Below, one piece after another: positions 14,457-26,400 of a DNA stretch of 64,000 bases. A model generated the notes under the pieces. That model was not told the DNA's origin. It saw nothing but the letters and a program-made list of their open reading frames with translations, and did not search any database. The position numbers were made by a program, and so were the translations under genes. Source of the DNA: Drosophila miranda (Eukaryota > Arthropoda > Insecta > Diptera > Drosophilidae); the NCBI RefSeq assembly GCF_003369915.1, contig NC_046676.1, positions 3,844,001 through 3,908,000 of the forward strand. Reading direction: 5' to 3'. Each line of letters begins with the position of its first letter. The stretch's first letter is position 1.

Positions 14457-17400
14457 ATCTCTATCTCTATCTCTATCTCTGTGTGTCTGTCTGTCTCTAT
14501 GTCCCGCGATATGGGTATTAGTGCCTGTTCTTGTTCTCATTGTTGATGCCGTAGTTTATGGCTACATGCAATCGCATTGAACAGCGATCTTAAGAGCCGA
14601 TTAGATCTAACCTTGACCAAGATGATAGCCAACAAAAAAGACAACAACCAACAGCACACCTCAACTGATATTTTTTCTTACGCATTTTCATTGATGCCGC
14701 CGTGACGAGATCAGCATCTGAAAGACCAGAATCTACGAATATTTCCACAAACCAAGGCTTTCGACTGCCGAACTATGTTTTCATATAAATGGTGTTTAAT
14801 TCGTAAATACAGTAAATCCTTTGGAATGTGTGTTTATTTGCATTTGAATCGGAGTTGTATAAATAATGAAAAACAAAATATCAAATATCAAATAGCAAAT
14901 AGCAAATAGCAGAGCTTAAGTCTACGGGCAATTCGGACATTTATTCAAAACGCAAAATTGTTAGCCCCAAAAATCAATTATAGACATTAAGAAAATGAAT
15001 TAAGGAAAAACGCAGTCAACTCAATTCAGTTTAACAATTCAGTTTTTAACAACAGCCATTCGTCAGACGCCTTCTATTTCAATTAATATTCATTTTCTGA
15101 CGTCTCCCGGCATTTATGACCCGCTGTGGCAGTGGTAGTGGTAGTGGCAAGTGGCAAGTGGCAAGTGGCAAGTGGCAGCCAGCTCTTGGCAACACCAACA
15201 CCAGCCACAATACCCCTCAACAAACCGCAATAGTCATGACTATAATGACGACTCTGACTGCGACTCCTTCCCCTGGCCTCGCGTCGGGCCACCCCACTGT
15301 TCGTGTCATGAATTTGCACAAATTATGCTAATTTCCCAAAATTACAAACCACAAAGTGATTTTTCTATTGCCATTTCTGTGGTTGCTGCTGCTGGAGTCT
15401 GGGCTCTGGTGTCTGCCGAATTCGGATATTTGCACATTTGAGCGCTTCGACGCTCTGGGCAGAGAGGAAACAGCAGCAGCAGCAGCAGCAGCAGCAGCGA
15501 GCGCCGCAAAGCCAGAAAAACAAATACCAAAAGGTGATAATTTTGATTGTAAGTAAATTTTTGGTTCACTGAACTCTTTGTGGCGTGTCACATTGTGCAA
15601 TCTCTATTCGTTTTTAGCCCCGATGGTTGAACCGAAATGTTGTAGAATAATTTATATTTGATTGGGAAAAAACGGCAGACAACAAAACCTAATGAAAATA
15701 TCATCACAAATCAATCAAATTCACCGCCATTCGATCGCAATCTGTGGGCGTTTCTGCAAGTGTCAATCTCACTCAAACAGTATCTATCTGTATCTGACAG
15801 ATACGCGCACTTGTCCGGGGTGTACGAAAGGTACAAAACCGAGAAATCACTCGGCAACGTAATATCCACATCGACCCTCCTCCTCTTGATACAACTATCG
15901 TGTCGGGGGGGTGATTACATAAATAAGACAACTCCGACAACTTTATTTTGGGGCCAGCCGATGGCGAAGCATCGAGAGCCGCCACCCGAAAGCCGCGAAG
16001 CCATCTGCAGAGTGTAAGCTGCGTGATTTGAAAGCAATTCGCAGCTTCCCCCCACCCATTTTCCTCACTCTCCCGCAATCAGCTGTTGGCTTTCCCCATC
16101 ATTTGAAATTTGGCCTGCAGCACTTGCACTTACCGCCGGGCTGGATAGTGGCATTCAATTGCGATCCACCTTTGGTCATGACTCATGAGTAATCTACACA
16201 GAGCTGGGTATGAGGGGGAGAAGTTTCTGCACCCAATGTTGGGAAACGCGAGTACACTCTTGGTTTAATCAATCCACTAGGAAATCCCCATCCACTTGAA
16301 GTTTAATTGCAAAATCACTTCCTATTGGCCTGAACAGATATGCCTGCATATAGCAGATCTCTCGCAGTCGCTTTCAATTACCCAAGAGAGAGATTTCACG
16401 GGTGTGTTCCGTCACAATTAAAAGCCAATTACTTAGCCGAACTCTCAACGCTTGGGCCCGGCGAAGGAATCGGGTCGGGAATAGGAAGGGGTAATTTATT
16501 AATGGACTTTTCGCATAAATTGCGTTCAAGGCAGCTGGGCAACAAGGCAACAGGCATTTGAAAATTAGAGCCTGCCTCATTTTGGCAATTACATAACGTT
16601 CCACGTACCGCGTACCAACCAGAACTCTGACGGCGGGACAAACTCAGGCCGAGTGAAAAAGCGTTGGGTAAGTCGGAGAAAAATAAAGCACACGCCCAAA
16701 CACTTTAGCTGGCGGTTGTTTTTCTGTTTCTGTTTCTGTTTTTGCACTTGTTGGTGGAAATGCGGAAAACAGAAACAAAACCAAAACCAAAAGAAAACAC
16801 GAAACACGAAAAATTTGCTAGCCAGCATTAGGCCAATTGCCACATGCCGAGAAAACTTGCAGCCAGCCGCATAAATTAAAAGATCTGCCAAATGCCAAAT
16901 AAAACTTAAATAAACTTAAAAATAATTGCGAGCAGTGTTGCCCAAGACAGAATTAATGCGAAAATTAAGAGTTACTTATTGCTACACACTTATGAATGTT
17001 ACGGGGATATGCTAGTAAGTAGACGGTACTAGGATGCTGGCCTCCACAGGTCTGTCTATTTGTATGCAGAGTTGAAATGAATTTTCCTACTCCCACGCAC
17101 AACAAGTGGCCTCTTGCAGGACAAGGAAGGCAATCCTTTCGTTTCGGCTCGCTGTCAATGCGAAGGCCGGAGCTGCTTCTCGCACATTGATCATACGCAC
17201 TGTGTGCCAACAGCCATTCAAGTGTCGCCAGCTCAAATATTTATCATAATTCAAGTTCCCAACGAGGCTCCAACTGCATTCAAGTTGAAGAGTTTGTAGC
17301 CGTTGGGTTGGATAGGTTTCGCACCGCTCGGTTTGGCCCGGCCCGGCCCGGTTCGGCATGGCCTGGCCTGGTCTGGCCTGGACTGGCTCATGTCATCAAT

Positions 17401-20400
17401 GGCAATTTGTGGCCTGGCTTTGCCTGCAATTTGTTTTCGGCACAAGTTGCTGTTGTGCTGTCGCCGTTGTTGACATTTAGCCGCAGCCGCGGTTGCGGGA
17501 CATTGAACTTTGCCGTTTTGTATTTTATAGTCAAATACACATACATATATTGAGAGCGAAGTCGAATCATTGTGTGCCTGATTAGCCATTTTTGGGCCCA
17601 AACTTGCTTAAAAGATGTAGGGTGTACATCTAGCACTGTATCCCAACACCAGTCATCAAAGTGTATCTTTATCTAAAGCTGACTCAGCTCAGTTCTCAGG
17701 TAGCTCTCACTTCCACTTCCTTTTGTATTTGGCATGATCTCAGCTGGGGGCAACCTCTCGCAGCAGCTCTAGTTCATAGCTAATGCTTTAATTATAGCAT
17801 GTAGAGATTATTTCCAAGATTTAATTGGACCACCTCGTGCCGAGTGGGTGCCAATGGTCGCTGGGCCTCTGGCAAATCGATGATTGATAAACAAAAAGCC
17901 AATTAAAGCTGAAATAAACTCATAAGCAAATTGAATCGAAGGCATTCGGGTGTCCAAACAAGTAGCTAACCTTTTTCAAGGTCTGTCTCCGCGTCTTTGT
18001 CTACTTATGCATATGTACGTGTATGTGTATGTGTATGTGTACGTGTACGTGTACGTGTATATATTGCCGTCTGGCTCACTCTGTTACCCTCTACTAATCA
18101 TTGCAATTACAGAGGCGATAAAACCGAACCCGAGAACTCAAAGAGTGTGGAAACATTTCTTATCGTCGATCGCAGATTATTTGCATAAAATGTGCAACTA
18201 TGCAAATTGCAGCTAATTTTTATGACTTGGCCAAAGTCATTCAAAGCCAACTCATATTCATATTGGCGTTCATATGCACTCGTACCTCTATGGGGACTAC
18301 GGAGCAAGAATGCTGAGCGAAATAAGTGTAATAAATTATTTATACGGCGCTTACTTGTCAATGTCTAACGGCTGGCCCAAAATGGATTCGATATTGCGAT
18401 TTCTTTGACAAATTTGAATGAAACGTATGTGCTTAACTTACTTAAACCAAAGATACATAATATGATTTTTGCGTGGATACAAAAACCATATATACTGAAT
18501 TCCAAAGGAAGGTGGATACATTTATTTATATTGCATCTACATATTCACACATATTTATAGCTGATGCTCAAAGAAGACTATGGGTGGTGGAAGTGGATGC
18601 GTGCAACACCTAGATGGAAACGTTTCTGACCCCAAAAAGTATTTATATTCTTGATCAGCATCAATAGTCGAGTCGATATAGCCATGTCCGTCTGTCCATC
18701 GTTTTTGACGCCTAGTGCTCAGAGACTATAAGAGATGTCCCTTCTGTGATGTTAAACAAAACCAAATTCGTTTCAATACCCCCTTCCGCCCCCACAAAGC
18801 ACGTAAATCTGTGACATCAACAATTCCGAAGATACGAGAAAGACAGAAAACCCAGAATCATAGAGAATGAAACTACCTACCAGATTGCCGCATCTATGAT
18901 CCAGACCATCGGATCAAATCTTATAATCGACATATAAAATATGTTGTGTAAAGATGTACATATATACTGATTGAATACCGCGGCCCTTGCCGCGCCTCAC
19001 AACGTTTCCGCTTTGAATTATACATATGTATGTATATATGTATGTGTATCTAAAGCCTTACAAGTATCATTGATTGGACTAATTCCCTGATTTATTCGCC
19101 ATGTTCGTTACTGATCACCTTTTCCCCAATCCAATCTGTCGTTTTCAGGAGGGCAGCATCGGTCACGACCTGGTGATTAAGCCCTTGCCGCACGAGCTCA
19201 GTCCCAGCCAGGAGGAGGCCCACCACATTGTGTACAAGCGGGAGGCGAGCGCAGCAGAAGATCAACTGAGTGACTTCGGTAAGTCTGGGTGATGGATGGT
19301 TCCTGGGGCAGCATTGACCCGAGCCCCTGTGTGGCACACTGTACATTCTTAATGGGCGCATTCACCCGTGGAAGCCGTAGCAGCCATAGAAGCACTCCGC
19401 TAAGCCGTGGCCCATAAATCGCGGGCCGCGGCAACAAGTTGAGATCAACGTGAGGCCGATAGCATTTCCTGTTCGAAGATTCTTCGCGGCTGAATAACAT
19501 AAAACAAAAGAAGCACTCGTACGAAGCTAAGAGTTCAATGTAACAGTACGCCCTTCGCTGAATGCATTTACCCTCCGGTTGGTGGCGCCAAAATTCCAGC
19601 CAAAAAACTCCACTATAAAAACATGTACTTTATGGATGATTTTCCTCACCGTGCAATATTCGATATTCTCAGAAATCAAAAATAATAATTATTGGAAATA
19701 CGGGTATTTCCACTGTCGGCTTTTGTGAAATGCGCCCAAAAATTATACTAAATACAGTTAAATGTTCGGCTACCTGACTTGCCAGCTTCTTATATCATAA
19801 TAAAGACATTCCGATACTCGATTGTTGTTAATTTTGCTTAATTTACGTTTTCCGGTTTCGTTTCGTCTGCAGCCTTCATGGAACCCGACGATCTGCTGGC
19901 CAGCGAGAAGCTCGAGCGTCTGCAACGGCGCCAGCGGCGCAAACGGCGCAGCGTTCCCACCAGTCCCGACTTCGAGGACCTCAACGACGAGGATGAGGGC
20001 GTCCTGGACGCGGAGCCCCAGACCGCCGAGTCCCGCACCCGCACCCGCACCCGTTCCCGGCGCCAGGCCCCGTACATCATCTACCCCGAAGTCTTGGTTA
20101 TCGTCGACTACGATGGCTATCGGCTCCACGGCGGCGATAATTTGCAGGTGCGTAAGCGATGGCGAGCCGCTCCAGAGGCACGAGGGTGCAGAAAAATGAA
20201 ATTAAAAAGTCAGAGCCCGAATGGAGTTGTCCGCGATTGCAGACAGCTGGGATTGTCTCCGCGTGTGCGTGGCGCTGCCACGACTCCGATACGGTCGCAC
20301 CCAGCGCAACCCAGCCCGCGGGGGATTTCGAAGTCTGAAGATTGTAAAAGTTGTTTTTTGGACTGTGTCTCTTTGTTGCCTGGTCTGCCAGTTGGTGGTT

Positions 20401-23400
20401 TGTTAGCTACATGTGTATACATGGAATATATAATGACAAATAGGTCTGGTCTGGCTGTGAGCCTATCCAGATCCAGGTGCCCCAAGCGGCCAGAGAGTCC
20501 AGATTAGGATTAGGATTATACGAGTATTTCAGACACAAAGAACACAGGTAAAATGGAACAGAAATGGTACAGAACAGAACGTGCAAACGATCTTAATGAA
20601 CAATGTAGGAGGGATAGTGCGGTAATTGAGATTTCTTCCACCATAATGTTGATTCTGGAACCGGCTTGGAGCTCAAAAAGGCTCGAATGTGCTCCATCGC
20701 CAGTTCTCAGTGGTTCTATCTCTGCGTTTTCGGATTCACTTCGAAGTGAAGCCGACGCACAAAATTTGATTATTATGCACATCACTCACAGTGGAGATTT
20801 ATAGGTCTGCCCGACCTGGGTGCGCTCTTATCCGCGAGAATCTGCCGCAAGACTCGCCAGCGGCCGGGAAGCGGCCCAGATGAAAGCAGATAGCAGATAG
20901 GATGAATGTGACTGGACCGCAGCTGATAGATACGAGTACTCAGCAGCGCCGTTCTCCAGCTTTGACTAATGCTAGCCTCCTCCCTATTCCCAAACGCAGG
21001 TCAAGCGGTACTTCATCTCATTCTGGAACGGCGTCGATCTTCGTTACCGCCTGCTGAAGGGCCCCAGAATACGCATCAGCATCGCTGGCATCATCATCTC
21101 CCGGGTAAGTACGACTTAACGGCAATCCAATGCCCTGGCACAACCCTCGAGCCAGCTCATTACACAATCCCAGCCATTCCACTCTCATTTGGCTAATTGA
21201 GCAATCCATTTGGTAGCTCAACTTTAACCTCTCGCCAAAATCGGTCTCTCAAATTGGAGCAGCTCTTCTCCACCCCGACCCAGGCAGCTAATTCCCGAGT
21301 CAACTCCAATGAACGGTCACGATCTGGGATCTGGCTGGAAACAAAACATGCAACGCATGCGCTGCGATTCGTTGGAAAAAATGTGAACAACCAATTTGGC
21401 TATTTGCTTGGCCGTAGCCAGCAAAAAGCTCGGCCAACAAATTTTAACAAGTTTTTTCCTGGCTTTGTTTTGAGGCACACTCGTGCCAGCTCCAAAGCCT
21501 TGCTAAATGTTTTTCTAAAAATTAGCCACAGAATGCTTTATGGCCCGCGAATCGAGCTGGCCAAGAGTTTCAGAGATTCAGTTTCCTCAGGCCCCGGTTG
21601 GGGGACAGATATTGGTATCATTGAACGGTTCTCCAAAAGATGAGGTCTATCCATTCTAGATGTGAATGGGCATGCTCTTGGGAGTAGAACAGAACGTTTA
21701 GGGTTCGACGTTCTCTTCCCTTTTTGGTTTAAGATCGTATTGGGAATAAATATACGGACACGTAACAGCCACATTCAATAGGACAGTTTCTGTGTGCATT
21801 TCATAAGAGGAAAAGCTCACCAAAGAAGGCCAACACTTGGCTGTCGTTTCCAGGCAGCCAGCGATAGATCGCTGTGAACATCTTTCACTTATTAACAGTC
21901 CACTAATTTGATTGCATAACGCAAAACCATAAAACACTTTGACAACATTATAGCATCGTGTCTCTGCTACCATTTCGTTTCGTTTTGTCTCAATCTGAGA
22001 CCCAGACTGCCGCCTGGTTAGACTTTCTCACACAAATCAGTTTGGCGTTGGTTCAGGAAGCCACAGCCATTTGTCGTGGCCACAGAGGGAGCCATCGAGG
22101 GAGAGTGGGACGGCTCGAAAGTGCGGCACACGAAAGTGGAAAATTGGCACAGACACAGGCACAGGCATAGCATCGGCAGAGAGGCACCTGCGGCACACAG
22201 ACGCCACAAGTTGCATCAAGCGGCTGCCCACACGACAACAACGAGCAGGCCATCGAGGAGACAACGATGTCGACGGGTTACCCTAAGTACGTCAATTGGC
22301 TTTAGCTCTGTCTCTGGCTCTAGCTATGGATCTGACTCTGACTCTGACTCCGACTCTGCAGCCACAAAAAATTATTTTCAGACCGCATAAATAATGCAAC
22401 AGCCACCAGTGCCACCAGTGCCACCAGTGCCAGTACTGCGTGTTGGCCGTAGTTGCATAATCTAATGGGCCACGCTAAGCTAACTGCATTCGGCCTTAGC
22501 CGCAGTTGACTCAGATCAGATTTTTCCGTACACACATTTTGGTCTCCTTTTTGCCCAATTTCACACACACATGACTTCCTCTTCTCCGTGCACTCGAGCA
22601 AGAGTATCCGTAAATGCTCGTGTATGTCGTCGGGAAGTCGTCGCTAAGCACTTTTTGCTACGCTAATTAATGTTGGATTGCATTTGCGCTCTGGCCAGTC
22701 CAACCTGCGAAAAACTGGGCTCGAATAATTACTCAGAATTTGGGTTGGGTAACAAATTATGGGATATCCATGTCCGATAACCTGCCGAGGCATGTTGGCC
22801 AACATTGAGTGGCCGAATGCGGCAAGGACTCCAAACTAATCCCCTGAACGTGTGTGACACTTAGTCGGAAGGGTTTTTGGGGGCTGAACTCTGGGCATCC
22901 TTCACTTTTTCGTGCTCTAGAGCAACATTTTTGAAAAGTTAAACAACTTGACCCCAATGCCAGAGACAAAGCGCCCAGCGGCTTTTCAAATTTTGAAGCC
23001 ATTTAACAGAAAGACCGCAACCCAAAGCCACATAAATTAATCACTCATTGACAAATAACTAAGAGAATTACTTAGGCAACAACTGCGGACTGCCAGTTCT
23101 ATGAGAGTTGTTCGATTAATTGATTCTTGCTGGAAAAACCCAAAACGAAAATAGAGCCGCAACAAAATGACAACAAAACGTTGCCACATTAATAAGCCGT
23201 GGGCTGCGTAACTCAACTGCACAAGGCGCTAAGAACAGCCCACAGCAACTGCAGTTCAGCCTAGTTAATGACGTGCCGGCATTTTTTTAGTCTCTGTGCT
23301 ACCCATGAATGAGGGGCAGAACAATGAGCTTAGATCGAGTTGCAACGCAGCTACGAGATCCGCCAGCGGCTAGTCTGAAAATTCTCATCGAGTGGCAGGC

Positions 23401-26400
23401 ACTCAAATTTGAGTTTGCCAGGGGAATATTAAACAGTATTTTTAGTACAGCTGGGTATGAAGGGGTGTATGAAATGAATCAAGCCGTTCACAACTTCAAT
23501 CTCCCCTATCAAATCCCAGCACTGCGCAACCCAAAGTCGAGCGCCACACAACCACGACCCGCACCTAATAAATTGCGTATACGCAATATTGTCGCTACCG
23601 CTGCAGCTGCCACTTGGCTGAAATTGAAATATGATTGTGGCGCAAGCGCAGCGCCAGTGCGTTCGACACTTGTACAGGCAGTAAGCCGGGCCAGCAGAAG
23701 AAGGGGCGAGGCTGTTTAACTTCTAACGGAAAGTTGCCCGCAATTAATTAAAATGTTAATTAAATGTCACTGATAAAAGTTCAGGCCAGTCGGTAGCCGA
23801 CTTGAGAGCTACCCCCACGCCAATTCCACTCGGTTCGGTTCGGTTTGGCTTGGATCTGAGCTGAGCTGATCTGATCTGATCTGATATATAGTGTTGGCTT
23901 TATAAATCTATATCCATGACTTGTTATGATCACCTGCAGTTGGCTATCAGCCCAGGGAATTCCACTCGGTTGATTAATGGATCCGCTTCAGCAGAGAAAA
24001 GAAGTCAATCTGATTCTTCGCCTCCACTCCTCTTCCGACTTCCTCTCAGACCTCCCCTGAACAAAAATGTTCAGTTCGTCTGGCTATCCCCATCCACTTT
24101 CGAGACGCCAATAAACATTCTCCATTCCCTCTTATCGCGGTGACTTTATCTAGAGTGCCACAGAAATGCCAAACAATGCATGAGGGACACACCCAGCAGG
24201 CCCCAAATAAAAAGTATATATGGAAATAGTCTTGTTGTCTTCGCCAGTTCTCATATTTGCCAGTTGTCATAACAAATTCCTCAGCTAACGAAGCTTGTGC
24301 CGCTGCGAAAACCGGGATAGGACCAGGCCCAGGCCCAGGCTCGGACCAGACCTGGACAATCAGTCTTGACCAGATGTTGGCTTCAGGGAAAATCTCCCCC
24401 ACTCGCATATGGTACAATATATGAACTCGTATAGAGTGCCGGTAGCCGAAAATGCAAGTGCCTGACAAACGTATAAATTGCAATAATGCAAATGGAAACT
24501 TGAAGCAAAGCTTGGACACAAAGAAAACCAAATAAAAAATAGAGTAAAACGTCCCCTTTGGCAAACACTCTGTCTTTAAAGCCCTTGCCGGGAATACTCT
24601 ACGAGGACGTCTACATAAGCCAAATGTACATATCTACAATCGATCATATCCATAGGCAGAGTTCAGTTGAGTTTATCCCTTTTTCTTGGTTCCGTGATTA
24701 GGACCCCCTACCTGCTAGCGGCAAGCCCAGTTTATCACAGTTGCAGGGTATTGAAAATGAAAACTTATCCCCATTGGTTGACCCAAAAGCCTGTCGGACT
24801 CTGTGGGTGGTGCCCCAATCGGCCGCCTGTCGCCCAGGTCCAACGTATCCGATGTGTGGGCGCCGAAAGCCGAAGCGAGTGTCGCTGGAAGGAGGGGATC
24901 GAAGGGGCTTAGTGGGTGTGTGAGTGGGTGTGAGTGCTTTTAGTGGAACACCGTCCACCTCCCAGTCAGATGGTTTAGCAAGCCTTGCGAAATGATAGAA
25001 ATTACAGACCATTCCATTGACAGTTTTTATAAAAGACTTATAAGCCCAGCCCAGAGAAAGGCACCCGAGACCGGCTGGAAAATTAAATTAAAATATACAT
25101 TTTGCTTTTAATTACGCACAAAAGGCTGTTGCGAAACTGTCGCACAAACGTTATTTTATTTTTAATTTTATGTGTTTTTCTATGTAATTTTTTATTCGGG
25201 GGAAAGGCAAACCGGTCCCGGTTGGGTGTCTGCCATGGTTTGGTTACATTTTAGGTCCTACTGACAGTTTCTCTGATACGTTTTTTGCCTTTTTGCCTTT
25301 TGCTTTCAAATCTGATTATTTGAAAAATGTTTTTTTGTATCCTTGAAGAGAGTATTTTAAACTTTGTCAGAAGTTTGTGAAATCCACTAGGAATCATCTC
25401 CACACGAAGTATATCCTGATCACATTCCGTCTATTTTCGTACAAACTGTTCTCTCAGTTTTTAAACTGTTTCGCCGAAATTGTGCAAATATTCTCCTTTC
25501 AAAGATGGGCAGATGACCGCCATAGCTGCTAGGCCTTCCGAGTGTAATTTTTTACTGCACAGGGTATATAAAAGTCGGTGCTCCCAAGTAAGCTAGTGGC
25601 TTATGTTCGTGGTGGAGTGCCGCCCCAGAGTCGGGGCCGCAGTGGCCACTCGAATTGTGCAATCCGTAATCAAAGATGTGCCAGGTCATCCATGGTCCGA
25701 CGGCTTTCCCGCTGGCTCTCTGGATAGGAGACACTCTATGTACGAGCATCGGGCAGTCTAGTGCTAGTCGGCAGCTCAGTCTTGGCTGTCTTTTCCAGGC
25801 CAACTTCTGTGACATTGATGGCCGTGTGTGGCCCAGTCTGGGAACAAGGCGCGTTGAGACCCCTCGCCGGGACTGGGCACAACAAATGTATAATGTATAA
25901 TTACTAGTTTGCATGTTTGGGTGGATTGAACAGTGAAGGATTTGGGAAATCTTTAGAGTGAAATGCCCATGCGTTTAAAACATTCGAAACCCTTTTTCCA
26001 TTCCTTTGCAATTGCTGTGCCAGAGATTTGATCCCAAGGTGCGCTGCTCAATGAATCATCTTCACGTTTGGCAACAAACTGCTCTAATAAACTATTCAAA
26101 ATGTAATTCTGTAATAATTATTTGTAATTTGGCAAATTCGAGTCGAATCGTAGACCCCATGCGTTTGCCTTTCCCACTCGGCCCAAGGCCAGAGACGGAA
26201 CATTTAAAATTCTTGATCGTTTCGTCTGAAGAATTGCCAAATATTCATTTTGGATGTTTGTTCATTATTGGGGAGGGGGAGCACGACGTGCCCGTACTCG
26301 GAATTGATCAGTCTGTCATCTTGTCCAAAACCCGAGCGGGAATGGGAATAGAGCAGCAAAGAGCCGACATTGAGTGCGGGCTTTTAATGGATAGATACTA

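Larger units (their letters stand above)
8227..19148 (+). other. 10.9-kb intron of the ADAMTS gene
   Basis: Bounded by GTAAGT at 8227 and TTTTCAG at 19148. It contains many microsatellites, several TACGAGTA octamers and a repeat remnant at about 18590-19040. No internal exon or RNA gene could be supported. Confidence 0.8.

Noticed and set aside
21197..21643. 148-residue ORF just after exon 4
   Set aside because: It starts at a non-ATG codon, has no recognisable domain, and lies wholly in the intron.
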